This document shows, piece by piece, positions 9,148 through 17,823 of a DNA stretch of 44,786 bases. Position 1 is the stretch's first letter; every line of letters starts with the position of its first letter. This DNA is from an uncultured Verrucomicrobiota bacterium. GTDB taxonomy: Bacteria; Verrucomicrobiota; Verrucomicrobiia; Limisphaerales; UBA1319. The notes beneath the pieces are model-generated. The model did not search any database. It was not told the origin of the DNA and saw nothing but the letters and a program-made list of their open reading frames with translations. Where the stretch lies: contig CAIMWS010000257.1 of the NCBI GenBank assembly GCA_903845125.1, forward strand, positions 1-44,786, read 5' to 3'. The position numbers and the translations under genes are program-made.

Positions 9148-9435
9148 ATGGAGTTCGATTGGAGCAACCCGCCATTCGCGTTGAATGGTTCTTTGACGCC
9201 GCAGGATATCGAAGAGTCCTTCGAAGATCCTTTTGCCATCAAATTGCTGCCTGATACCAAACGGTTTGCGGTGCAGGCCCGGTATTTTAATTTGGGGAAA
9301 TCGGCCAATGGCACTGGAATATTCAGTGTTTATCGGACGAATGGGAAAATGATCCGAATCATTCAATCCCGGTCTTTTGTGCCGGAGGAGGAGTTTTTTT
9401 ACCAACGGAAATTAACCCAGACGTTAGGGGCATGA
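9148..9435 (+). CDS. brnT: BrnT-family type II toxin (putative ribonuclease)
   Basis: This 95-residue protein matches the BrnT plan. It opens with a short FDWSNPPF segment (family: F.WD..K). A helix with ESFEDPFAI follows, then a beta region ending IFSVYRTNGKMIRIIQSR, which mirrors the family's vvyter...RiIsaR, and a final Glu-rich helix. BrnT proteins are RelE-fold ribonucleases that stop translation and are neutralised by BrnA. Here the usual NxxKHGV region is replaced by NGSLTPQDI, so the copy is diverged. Its stop overlaps the start of the downstream antitoxin (ATGA), giving the typical BrnT-then-BrnA order. It lies alone between the pilus motor genes and the prepilin operon, suggesting insertion of a small mobile module. 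Confidence 0.7.
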   Translation: MEFDWSNPPFALNGSLTPQDIEESFEDPFAIKLLPDTKRFAVQARYFNLGKSANGTGIFSVYRTNGKMIRIIQSRSFVPEEEFFYQRKLTQTLGA

Positions 9436-9710
9436 ATACTTTCACCAGTTGGGAAGATGTGCCTATCTTCGATGGGGAGGACGCGGAGGCTGCGTTTTGG
9501 TTTGAGAATCGGCCGCAATTGCGGCTCATGGAACAAGCCATGGCAGCAGGTACGGAATATGCTGATTCCGTCACGGTTACCTTGCGGATGGATCCCCGGA
9601 TGCTGGCCCGGATCAAGCGCCTGGCGCGCAATCGGTTTTTGAATTACCAAAGCATGATCAAGCAATGGCTCAGCGAACGGATGGAACAGGAATTGAAAGA
9701 TCGTAAGTAG
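9432..9710 (+). CDS. brnA: BrnA/CopG-type antitoxin with ribbon-helix-helix DNA-binding domain
   Basis: The 92-residue partner of the upstream toxin starts inside the toxin stop codon (ATGA overlap). The N-terminal half is acidic (VPIFDGEDAEAAFW), matching the toxin-wrapping region of BrnA/CopG antitoxins. The C-terminal half (about 47-87) is a ribbon-helix-helix: the strand SVTVTLRMD is followed by helix one (PRMLARIKRLARNR) and helix two (NYQSMIKQWLSERM). It is expected to bind the toxin and, as a dimer, the palindrome at 9104-9121 to repress the operon. The family is clear from architecture. Whether it belongs strictly to BrnA or to the wider CopG antitoxin group is unresolved. Confidence 0.75.
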   Translation: MNTFTSWEDVPIFDGEDAEAAFWFENRPQLRLMEQAMAAGTEYADSVTVTLRMDPRMLARIKRLARNRFLNYQSMIKQWLSERMEQELKDRK

Positions 9711-9780
9711 TTGGATTGAAGGAATAATGATTGGAAAGGGTTGCATCGCCGCGGCGATTTTCGTATCTGATTGAGTACGT

Positions 9781-10521
9781 GTGAAATCGGCAAATGATAC
9801 CATGAAATTTCGTGATAATATTTCAGTGCCCGGCCTCGATAGCCGCAGTGGGGGCGGCAATCCCAGGCCGTTGCGGGTTTGTTCGAGCTTTTTTCCGCGA
9901 TGCCGGGTCCAGTCCGGTTTTACGCTGATTGAGATGCTGACCGTGATCGCAATCATCGGGATCATCGCCGGATTGCTGGTTGGTTTGGCCCCGGCAGCCA
10001 CCCGCTCGATGCGCATGAAAAGAATCCAAGGTGAGTTGCAGCAACTCATCACCGCCATTGAAAGCTATAAAGCCAAGTTCGGTCATTATCCACCGGATAA
10101 TATAGTTAACCGGCGCCCCTTGCTCGTGAACGACTCAACCAACCAATTGTATTACGAGTTGACCGGGTGGGTTTACTCGGGATCGGACGGCACCGCCCAA
10201 CCTCTGGAGCGGGGGGGGGTATTCCATTCCGCCACCGCCAAGAAATATTTCAATACCCCCAGTTTTGTGAATGCCTCCACCAATGAAAGTGAGGTTCACA
10301 ATTTCCTTCCCTCAGTCAAAGGGGATCAGGTCGTGAAGCTTCCACTTAATTCAGCCAACCCGGATGTGGCCTTGCTCAAAGTGGCGGTTCCGAGGGCGGG
10401 AGTGCTGGTCAATACCTGGCATTACCGGACCACCGATCCCACCAACAATCCCGGGCGCTTTGATTTGTGGGCGGAAATATCGGTAGGCAATGAAGTGCGA
10501 GTCATCAGCAATTGGAAATAA
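9781..10521 (+). CDS. Prepilin-type protein, GspG-like pseudopilin
   Basis: This protein has a prepilin peptidase site G46|F47 (QSG-FTLIEMLTVIAIIGIIAG) with the conserved Glu at +5 and a hydrophobic helix. An amphipathic helix (ELQQLITAIESYKAKFGHYPPDN) follows, as in major pseudopilins of the GspG/PilA class. The C-terminal part contains a FDLWAEISVG segment resembling the DxWG calcium loop of GspG. The leader is unusually long (39-46 residues). The GTG at 9781 and the ATG at 9802 are both possible starts, and neither has a strong ribosome site. It is the first of six prepilin-like genes in one direction, so it probably opens that operon. Confidence 0.85.
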   Translation: MKSANDTMKFRDNISVPGLDSRSGGGNPRPLRVCSSFFPRCRVQSGFTLIEMLTVIAIIGIIAGLLVGLAPAATRSMRMKRIQGELQQLITAIESYKAKFGHYPPDNIVNRRPLLVNDSTNQLYYELTGWVYSGSDGTAQPLERGGVFHSATAKKYFNTPSFVNASTNESEVHNFLPSVKGDQVVKLPLNSANPDVALLKVAVPRAGVLVNTWHYRTTDPTNNPGRFDLWAEISVGNEVRVISNWK

Positions 10522-10546
10522 GTTTTAACAATAAATTCCTTGGCAT

Positions 10547-11368
10547 ATGAAAAATAGAAATCTGCATCGGATTCACCAGCGGCAGGGCTTTACCCTGATT
10601 GAGTTGCTGACGGTCATCAGCATCATCGCCATCCTGGTGGGATTGATCATACCCTCCATTTCGCGGGCCAAAACCCAGGGGAAAATAATGACGGTCAAGA
10701 CCGAGATGAAAAACATCCAGGGTGCCATTCAATCCTATTTTTCGAGTTACAGCCGGTTTCCCACTTCAACTGAAACCATGAGCAATGCGGGGGATGCGCG
10801 TTACGCTGCTGCCTGCCCCGATTTTACCTACAGCATTTATAATCCCAATGGCACCCAGGTGGCCATGAAAGGCCAGGTGCCCCAGATTAAAAATGCGGCG
10901 AATCCCCGCAACGCGCCCAACGCCGAGGTGATCTCCATCCTGGTGGACAATGCTGAACTGCTGCTTCCGGGTGACAGTGGTCCCGTCAACGCCGGCCACA
11001 AAAAGAATCCAAACAAAGATGTCCTTTTGAACGCGAAAAGCGTGAGCATGGTGACCCAGCCGGGAGTCGGCCCGGACGGCGTTTACCGGGATTTGTGGGG
11101 TAATCCTTATTTCATCACCATGGATCTCAATGGTGACAACAAATGCCGGGATGCGTTTTACCGGATTGATACTGTATCGCGCGACACCACCGACACCACC
11201 GGTTTGCGCGGGCTCAATGGAATGGTGAAACCGGCGGCAAATATGGTTCAATGCTACGAAGTTCGTGATCAGTCCATGATTTGGTCGCTGGGGCCGGACG
11301 GCAAAGCCAGTGACTCGCAGGGAGCCAATACCGGATTCAACCGGGACAATGTTCTAACCTGGAAATGA
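10547..11368 (+). CDS. Prepilin-type protein, GspG-like pseudopilin
   Basis: This is a 273-residue prepilin with a short basic leader, cleavage site G14|F15 (RQG-FTLIELLTVISIIAILVG) and Glu at +5. The helix then continues through MKNIQGAIQSYFSSYSRFPT, where GspG-like proteins carry a YxxxxxxYP-type motif. The distal part contains DLWGNPYFITMDLNGD, a good match to the DxWGxPY calcium-binding region of major pseudopilins, so it could be the main filament subunit. It starts 25 bases after the previous gene and its stop overlaps the next start by four bases. It is a second GspG-like subunit beside the first, hinting at two interchangeable filament components. Confidence 0.87.
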   Translation: MKNRNLHRIHQRQGFTLIELLTVISIIAILVGLIIPSISRAKTQGKIMTVKTEMKNIQGAIQSYFSSYSRFPTSTETMSNAGDARYAAACPDFTYSIYNPNGTQVAMKGQVPQIKNAANPRNAPNAEVISILVDNAELLLPGDSGPVNAGHKKNPNKDVLLNAKSVSMVTQPGVGPDGVYRDLWGNPYFITMDLNGDNKCRDAFYRIDTVSRDTTDTTGLRGLNGMVKPAANMVQCYEVRDQSMIWSLGPDGKASDSQGANTGFNRDNVLTWK

Positions 11369-12276
11369 ATATGATAACCGGGAACCATCCAAACACCCTG
11401 CCCGGAGAGCGGACAGGATGGGCGGCCTCGGGGAAGGAACGGTCCGCCTTCAGCCTGCTGGAACTAATGGTGGTGATGGCAATCATCGGATTGCTGGCCA
11501 CCATGGGCTTGCCGGCGCTCAAGGGCATCGGGCAGTCCAACGCCCTTTCGGCTGGCACCCGGCAGTTGTTGGATGACCTGTCGTATGCCCGGCTGCAGGC
11601 CATTAATTCCCGGAGTACTGTTTACATGGTGTTTGTGCCCACCAACTTTTTTTCCCAGTCGAATGTGGCCTGGTTCACCGGGCCGAACAACGTGAAGATA
11701 GATGACCGCATTCGCGCGCAAGCCACCAATATTGTCAATTACCAGTATTCTGGTTACGCCATCATGACCCGGCGCAGCCTCGGGGATCAACCTGGACATC
11801 CCACTCCAAAATACCTGGTTGAGTGGCGCAAACTGCCGGATGGGGTTTTCATCGCCCCCACCAAGTTCCGCGATCAGACCCAATTGAATTTCCGGGATTG
11901 GAGCGCGATCTCCGATGTTTATGCGCGTCCGTTTGCGTTCATGGTGAATAGTGGGCTGCCGTTCCCGGCGGCCAATGCCCCGAAATTTCAATTGCCCTAC
12001 ATTGCGTTCAATTCCTACGGTCAATTGGTGCGTGAGTCTCCTTATCTTACCAGTTTCCGCGATGAGGTCATTCCTCTCGCCCGGGGCAGCATTTTTTACC
12101 CAACGGAATATGATGCTGCAAAAAAAATTACCCGGCCCTCGCTGAACCTGGCTGATGTGCAGCTCAATCCGCCCATGAATCCCCTCAAACACACCACCTA
12201 TTATACCAATTACCATTACGTCCGCATCAATTGGATGAGCGGTCGCGCACGGGTGGAGAAACCGGAGATACAATGA
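11365..12276 (+). CDS. Prepilin-type protein, GspH-like minor pseudopilin
   Basis: The prepilin helix is preceded by an Ala instead of Gly at the cleavage site (RSA28|F29-SLLELMVVMAIIGLLA), with Glu at +5 retained. The LSAGTRQLLDDLSYARLQAINS region right after the helix is characteristic of GspH/FimT proteins. The rest is a beta-rich globular domain with no recognised ligand site. Length is 303 residues, longer than textbook GspH (about 170-190). It is coupled by ATGA overlaps to the genes on both sides, so stoichiometric co-expression of minor subunits is likely. ATG 11371 is an alternative start two codons downstream. Confidence 0.85.
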   Translation: MNMITGNHPNTLPGERTGWAASGKERSAFSLLELMVVMAIIGLLATMGLPALKGIGQSNALSAGTRQLLDDLSYARLQAINSRSTVYMVFVPTNFFSQSNVAWFTGPNNVKIDDRIRAQATNIVNYQYSGYAIMTRRSLGDQPGHPTPKYLVEWRKLPDGVFIAPTKFRDQTQLNFRDWSAISDVYARPFAFMVNSGLPFPAANAPKFQLPYIAFNSYGQLVRESPYLTSFRDEVIPLARGSIFYPTEYDAAKKITRPSLNLADVQLNPPMNPLKHTTYYTNYHYVRINWMSGRARVEKPEIQ

Positions 12277-13154
12277 AATCAGGGACAATCCATGCAGTTG
12301 CGGTTCACCGCGCAGTGGGTGCGCGGCGTGGGCAGCTGGGTTTCACGATGGTGGAAGTGGCCATCAGCCTGGCGGTGATCGGCTTCGCGATGGTCGCCAT
12401 TATGGGCGTCCTTCCCACAGGCTTGAATGTCCAGAAGTCCAACCGGGAGGACACGCTGGTCAACCAGGATGGCCCCTATTTCCTGGAGGCCATCCGCGGC
12501 GGTTTGCAGTTCCTGCAAACCCTGACCAATAATGTGGATGCAATCGTCGTGTTTTCCACGCCGGACAATCGGAGCTACCGGACCAACATCACCGTGGCCC
12601 AGAATTATCGCTGGGGCAGGGATGTTGTGGGCCGCTTGAGTTATCCGAGTTTTGAGATGCGGCCGGATATCGAAGGCGATACCAAAAACCTGATACCAAC
12701 CTACCGCGAGGTATATGCGAAGGTCCGGGCGTTTGGAGGATCGGCCTCCTTGATGGGCACCAATGAGGATTCCCGAAACTTCGCCTTCAGCTACGAGCTG
12801 AAATCCGAAATCATCCCCTACAATGCGGGCTTCACCAATTCGTTGCGGATCCTGACCGGTGACACGGCGGCCGTTAAGGAGGAGAAAATGCGGCTCTGGC
12901 GGGAGCGGCAAAACGTGGCCACCAACCTATATGAAGTCCGGCTGACCATGAGCTGGCCCATTTATGGCGCCACGACGAATTGGATTACCGAAAAAATCAG
13001 CGAAGTCGGGGCCCGGATTAATAACAAAGCATTTACCCGCCGCGGCCGCAGCAACCAGCGGGTTTTCCGCACTTTACTTGCTGGACCGCCCCTGGTCGAA
13101 AGAGGCGCCCAGGATTTGTTTTTCTTTTCGCCAACCAACCAGTTCCGGCGCTAA
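12273..13154 (+). CDS. Prepilin-type protein, GspI/PilV-like minor pseudopilin
   Basis: This protein has a cleavage site G23|F24 followed by FTMVEVAISLAVIGFAMVAIMG, with Glu at +5. The IxLAVxGFxMVAIMGVLPTGL pattern, including the short Pro-containing turn after the helix, is usual in GspI/PilV-like proteins of Verrucomicrobiota. The ATG at 12273 is chosen because it overlaps the previous stop as ATGA and removes a 14-residue extension that would overlap the upstream gene. The product is 293 residues. The globular part has no recognised domain. It forms part of the GspH-I-J-K order seen in type II secretion minor pseudopilin complexes that cap and initiate the pseudopilus. Confidence 0.82.
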   Translation: MKSGTIHAVAVHRAVGARRGQLGFTMVEVAISLAVIGFAMVAIMGVLPTGLNVQKSNREDTLVNQDGPYFLEAIRGGLQFLQTLTNNVDAIVVFSTPDNRSYRTNITVAQNYRWGRDVVGRLSYPSFEMRPDIEGDTKNLIPTYREVYAKVRAFGGSASLMGTNEDSRNFAFSYELKSEIIPYNAGFTNSLRILTGDTAAVKEEKMRLWRERQNVATNLYEVRLTMSWPIYGATTNWITEKISEVGARINNKAFTRRGRSNQRVFRTLLAGPPLVERGAQDLFFFSPTNQFRR

Positions 13155-13168
13155 TCGCCGCCCATCCC

Positions 13169-14167
13169 ATGAGAGCTAGAAAGGATCCAATTTTGAAATA
13201 TCCAGGCCGGGAACGGGGTTTCACCTTGCTGGAGATGCTGGTGGTGATGACCCTCTTGTCCATGATCGTGTATGGCCTTTACCGGATGTTTGACCAAACG
13301 CAGCGGGCTTTGCGGGCCAACACCACCCAAGTCGATGTCTTGGAAGGTGGCCGTGCCGCGTTGGAAGTAATCAGCCGGGAAATCCAGCAGGCAGTCACTG
13401 GTCTCTCGATGAATAATACCCATTGGAGTTACAGCCATTTGTTCACTCATCCGGATTATCGGAACCCGCTGCTGCAGCGCTTGAATGACGGTTCACTGCG
13501 CACAAATTCCCTATATTCGTTCTTTTTTCTAACCCGCCCAGCCCAGATTTGGCAGGTTAATGGTTTTTTTGTGGGTTCCGCTACGAACGGGCCAGGGAAT
13601 GTCATTTATTTCACCAATACCGTGGATCAACTCGGGGTGGGCACGCTATATCATTATCTGAAATCCATGGAGAAAACCCCCAACCAGTTTTACCTGGGCG
13701 ACACGAATCGCCAATACTGGGCCCGCAATTTCGAATTGTCCAAAACCAAAACCTATCGCCTCAACTCGGACAATGTGGATACCCCTGGCTGGTTTTTAAC
13801 CAATGAGTTCACCCCTTACCCAATTCTGGATGGCGTCGTTCATTTCCGGGTGCGGCCCTATGATTCCTGGGGAATGGAATTCTTTACCAATGTTTACACT
13901 ACCAACCTGCTCGGCACCAACCTCGCGGTCTCGGTGGGGCAGTATAGGCCGGATCAACGATCCAGCTATTTTTTCAGCAATGCATTGCCTTCGTTCGTAG
14001 AACTGGAACTGGGGATACTGGAGCCGCAGGTTTACCAGCGGATGAAAGCTTTTCCCAGCCTGGCCGCGCAGCGAAATTTCTTAAGCAACCATGTCTCGGC
14101 GGTGCATATTTTCCGGAAGCTGATTCCTCTCCGCAACGCCCAACCTCTACGCCTTGCTCAACCATGA
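13169..14167 (+). CDS. Prepilin-type protein, GspJ/PilW-like minor pseudopilin
   Basis: This is a 332-residue prepilin with cleavage site G17|F18 (ERG-FTLLEMLVVMTLLSMIVYGLY) and Glu at +5. The segment after the helix (MFDQTQRALRANTTQVDVLEGGRAALEVISREIQQAV) is the classic GspJ/PilW pattern. There an Asp/Glu-Arg-rich helix ends in a RE.Q motif. The C-terminal half is beta-rich and Thr/Asn-rich. It starts 14 bases after the GspI-like gene and overlaps the GspK-like gene by four bases. In type II secretion GspJ forms the tip complex with GspI and GspK, and the same gene order holds here. Confidence 0.85.
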   Translation: MRARKDPILKYPGRERGFTLLEMLVVMTLLSMIVYGLYRMFDQTQRALRANTTQVDVLEGGRAALEVISREIQQAVTGLSMNNTHWSYSHLFTHPDYRNPLLQRLNDGSLRTNSLYSFFFLTRPAQIWQVNGFFVGSATNGPGNVIYFTNTVDQLGVGTLYHYLKSMEKTPNQFYLGDTNRQYWARNFELSKTKTYRLNSDNVDTPGWFLTNEFTPYPILDGVVHFRVRPYDSWGMEFFTNVYTTNLLGTNLAVSVGQYRPDQRSSYFFSNALPSFVELELGILEPQVYQRMKAFPSLAAQRNFLSNHVSAVHIFRKLIPLRNAQPLRLAQP

Positions 14168-17100
14168 ATCGATATGCCCAACGCGGTGTGGCACTGGTCA
14201 TCTCCCTGATCATGTTGTCGGTGGTGACCTTCATGGCCATCGCCTTTCTCGCGCTGAGCCGCCGTGAACGGGGCTCCGTGAACGTCACCGCCGACCAGAC
14301 CACCGCATCCCTGATGGCAGACGCTGCGCTGGCGCGTGCCCAAGCGGAGATGGTGGGCCGCTTGGTGGCCAATTCCAACCAATCCAGCTACGAATTGGCG
14401 GTATCCACCAATTTTTACAATCCAGCGGGATTTGCGAGTTCGCGCACTTGGGCCTTCAATCCCAATAACGTTAATTATGATCGCCTGGCTGGCCCCTTGG
14501 CCCAGCCGGTATACGGGAACGAGGAAAGCTGGATCCAGAATATTGCCAATCTGCAATACGATGCGCGTCCGCCGGTATTTGTGGAAACCAACCTGGCACC
14601 CCGCACTCTCGCTGGCCTGGGTTCGCCCGAATTCCGCTTTTTCTGGGACTTCAACCGGAACGGCTTGTTTGAAACCAACGGCTGGCAGGTCGAAATCGGC
14701 ACCAACGGCCAGGCTTTGCTCACCAATGGCATCCGGGTGACCAACTTTTTTATCGGCGACCCGGAGTGGATTGGGGTCCTGGAAAAACCCAATCTTCCGC
14801 ACTCGAAGTATAACAAGTTCGTTGGGCGGTATGCCTATATCGTGGTGCCGGCGGGGAAGTGCCTGGATCTGAATTTCATTCACAACCAAGCCAAGAGTAT
14901 TTCGCGCCAGAGCGTGGGCGATAAATTTTTCCGCAATCAAGGCGTGGGCTCCTGGGAAATCAACCTGGCCGGCTTTTTCCGGGATTTGAACACGAACGTG
15001 TGGTACAGCTACGTTTATAATTCAAATGTGGCCCGGGCGCAGGCCAACCCCGGGGTGGCCTTCAACACGGCGCGTGGCATTCTTGATTACCGTTATTACA
15101 CGAATTTCTTCTTTTCCTCAAACTCCTTGGCGAACTTTTTTGGCAGCAATGCCGTGTTCAGCTCCAGCAACGTGGTGGATAATTACACCGACGGCATCCT
15201 GATGACCAACGCCGTGGTGCAGCGGGGCAATGACAATGTCGCCCAACCCGGCTGGCCCGGCAGCATCAATCCCCGGCGCTTTGGCGACATCCAGGAATTG
15301 TTCAACGTCGATAAAGTAGGGGAAAACTTCACCCTCGGCATCAGCAATGCCAGCGTCAATGGCCGCAGTTCTTACGACCGCTACACCTATTACCGCATGC
15401 TGGCCCAATTGGGTGTGGATTCCACTCCTGCCATGGCAGGCAAGCTCAATATCAACTGCCAAAACGATTGGCCGGGTGGCATTCCGGACGGGCGGCCCTG
15501 GCCCAGTGCGCTGGCCTTTTTCGCCAATGCCGCCGAGCGGATCATGCGCAACCAAATCGGCGCAGGGATCACCAACGTGATGATTTATCCCACCAACCAG
15601 TATAATGCCGCGGTGCATCGCTGTTTCCAGGTGGCAGCGAATATTTACGATGCCACCCAGCCCAATGGTTCCAACTCGCCGCCTTCGGTTTTCAGGCCCA
15701 GATACCGCGTGATCAACAACCAGGTATTTTTAAATGGCTTCATCCAGGAAACCAATGCCGCCTTTTTGGGCTTGCGGTGGGTGGATCTGAATGTTCCCAG
15801 GGATCGCAGCGATTTCCTGAGCATTAAGGCGCTGGAAACCAATGGCTTGGTTTACGGGATTCCCTTGGTCATTGGGGTGAAGAAATACCTCCCCAATTTC
15901 AATGAGTATTCTCTGCAGACCGCCGTCCAGGTTTCCCGAAAGGTGGAGATTCGCAAGGACGCTCGCAGCCAGCGGCCAAACCAGACCAACCAGATGTACA
16001 TGGTGGGCATCTCCAATGCGTTTGGCCTGGAAGCGTGGAATTCCTATGAGACCAATCTCAACCGGCAGCTTTATATGGGTGGGCGTGTGGATTTCAACAT
16101 GGCGCTGACTACCCTCAGCAATTCCCCGCCACTGCCCCTGGCCACCAACTTCGCAGTGATTTCCACTAATCTGGCCGGCTGGCCGGCTGGCCGGTTTTTT
16201 GTGCCGCTGAACACGAATTTTGTGGTGCTCAGCAACGCGGTTTACGTCAACCGGCCCAAGCCCCACTTTGAAGCTTATAACACGAACTTTTTGTTCGAGG
16301 TGACCACCAATTTCAACATTCCCCAGTGGTCGTTGTTCGTCACTTCCCGCGTGCAATTCTACATCATCGACATGACCTTGGCGACCAACAAAACCGATTG
16401 GCGCAACGGACGGATTCTGGATTTTGTCAATCTGAATGGATTTGTGAGTCAGATCGATATTTCGCGTGAAATTGTCGGCAGCATGAACTTTGGCGAATCG
16501 TCCGGGGCGGGTGCCTTCTGGCAAACGAACCTGCTCTACGGCATGCCTATGGGCCTGCGGGAACAGGTTCTGACTTCCATGGGGCAGGGGACCAACAACA
16601 ACGATTCGGTGTGGCGCAGCTATAACCAGCAAAGCGTGGAAGGCTTGGATAAGGAAAAAAGCATCGATCTTTTCCGGGTGTTCATGGGGCTCAATCCCCT
16701 GCGGTATCCGATGTATCAGATGCAGCAGGAAATCGGCAACACCCTCGTCCGCCAGGCGCCCTTCACCCCCACCCGCAAGATCTACCAAAATTATTCCTGG
16801 CAGGCCAACGATCCTTTGGTGCATTACACCATGGAGGATCTTTACGACATGGACCGCACCAATAATATCCAATATGCGGTGCCTCCCTCGGCGGTGCCCA
16901 CCAATTCCAACCTGGGGATGATCAATCGCAATTATCGTCCTTGGGGTGGCAATACCAATGTCAGCAGTGACACCAACAAATTCAATATGGCCGTGAAAGA
17001 TCCCATGGTCCGCAAATCCGATGATTGGGATTTTCCGACCAATAAATTCCCCACGATCGGCTGGCTGGGCCGGGTGCATCGTGGCACGCCGTGGCAAACT

Positions 17101-17787
17101 CTTTATCTTAAATCGCCGGTGGCCGAGTGGAGGCTCAACGATTGGCGGACCTGGATGGTTTATCGCTCCGCCCACCCCACTAATGATTGGCGGTTGCTGG
17201 ATGTTTTCACCACGGCGTTGAACACCAATGCCGCCAGCGGCCTGCTTTCTGTGAATCAAACCAACCTGGCCGCCTGGTCTGCCATTTTCAGCGGGGTTTG
17301 TGTCGTCAGCAACCGGTCCACTTCGAGCTATCCGCCCACCAATACCGTCCACACCGTTATCCTGCCCGACTCTCCCCAGCTGAAGAAAATCGTGGAGGAC
17401 ATCAATGCCACCCGGGCTTCGCGGAAGAGCAAGGCCTTTTCTTATCTGGGTGAAATACTGGCCACGCCTGCCTTGTCCACCAATTCGCCTTATCTTAATC
17501 CGCAGTCTCCCAATATCACGGACCAGGCTTATGAGTGGCTGCCCCAGCAAATACTCTCCCTGCTGCGCGCGGATGAGCCACGAATTGTCGTTTACGCCTA
17601 CGGGCAAACCCTGGCTCCGGCGGGGCGCCCGGTTATGGTCCCTGGACAAAATGATGTCAATTATCAGGTATACACCAATTATCAAATCATGTCCGAAGTG
17701 TTGACCAAACATGTGTTGCGGATTGATGGCGCACCCACAAATACCATCTTGGTGCCCGAGAGTTACCAAGTGATCAGCAACGATTAA
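14164..17787 (+). CDS. Giant GspK/PilX-like minor pseudopilin
   Basis: The start is a short leader MNRYAQRG, cleavage G8|V9, then VALVISLIMLSVVTFMAIAF. As in GspK/PilX, there is no Glu at +5. An ALSRRERGSVNVTADQTTASLMADAALARAQAEM helix follows, also typical of GspK. At 1207 residues it is several times the size of known GspK (about 300-350). A PAMAGKLNINCQN segment around residue 426 recalls the GKINLN motif of GspK. The rest is a long beta-rich exoprotein with extremely frequent Thr-Asn dipeptides and no recognised catalytic motif. It would sit at the filament tip and project a large domain outside. A long antisense frame overlaps it but looks like a codon shadow. Confidence 0.8.
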   Translation: MNRYAQRGVALVISLIMLSVVTFMAIAFLALSRRERGSVNVTADQTTASLMADAALARAQAEMVGRLVANSNQSSYELAVSTNFYNPAGFASSRTWAFNPNNVNYDRLAGPLAQPVYGNEESWIQNIANLQYDARPPVFVETNLAPRTLAGLGSPEFRFFWDFNRNGLFETNGWQVEIGTNGQALLTNGIRVTNFFIGDPEWIGVLEKPNLPHSKYNKFVGRYAYIVVPAGKCLDLNFIHNQAKSISRQSVGDKFFRNQGVGSWEINLAGFFRDLNTNVWYSYVYNSNVARAQANPGVAFNTARGILDYRYYTNFFFSSNSLANFFGSNAVFSSSNVVDNYTDGILMTNAVVQRGNDNVAQPGWPGSINPRRFGDIQELFNVDKVGENFTLGISNASVNGRSSYDRYTYYRMLAQLGVDSTPAMAGKLNINCQNDWPGGIPDGRPWPSALAFFANAAERIMRNQIGAGITNVMIYPTNQYNAAVHRCFQVAANIYDATQPNGSNSPPSVFRPRYRVINNQVFLNGFIQETNAAFLGLRWVDLNVPRDRSDFLSIKALETNGLVYGIPLVIGVKKYLPNFNEYSLQTAVQVSRKVEIRKDARSQRPNQTNQMYMVGISNAFGLEAWNSYETNLNRQLYMGGRVDFNMALTTLSNSPPLPLATNFAVISTNLAGWPAGRFFVPLNTNFVVLSNAVYVNRPKPHFEAYNTNFLFEVTTNFNIPQWSLFVTSRVQFYIIDMTLATNKTDWRNGRILDFVNLNGFVSQIDISREIVGSMNFGESSGAGAFWQTNLLYGMPMGLREQVLTSMGQGTNNNDSVWRSYNQQSVEGLDKEKSIDLFRVFMGLNPLRYPMYQMQQEIGNTLVRQAPFTPTRKIYQNYSWQANDPLVHYTMEDLYDMDRTNNIQYAVPPSAVPTNSNLGMINRNYRPWGGNTNVSSDTNKFNMAVKDPMVRKSDDWDFPTNKFPTIGWLGRVHRGTPWQTLYLKSPVAEWRLNDWRTWMVYRSAHPTNDWRLLDVFTTALNTNAASGLLSVNQTNLAAWSAIFSGVCVVSNRSTSSYPPTNTVHTVILPDSPQLKKIVEDINATRASRKSKAFSYLGEILATPALSTNSPYLNPQSPNITDQAYEWLPQQILSLLRADEPRIVVYAYGQTLAPAGRPVMVPGQNDVNYQVYTNYQIMSEVLTKHVLRIDGAPTNTILVPESYQVISND

Positions 17788-17823
17788 CCACCTGAGAATG
17801 GGTTGTTCCCACTTATAACCACT

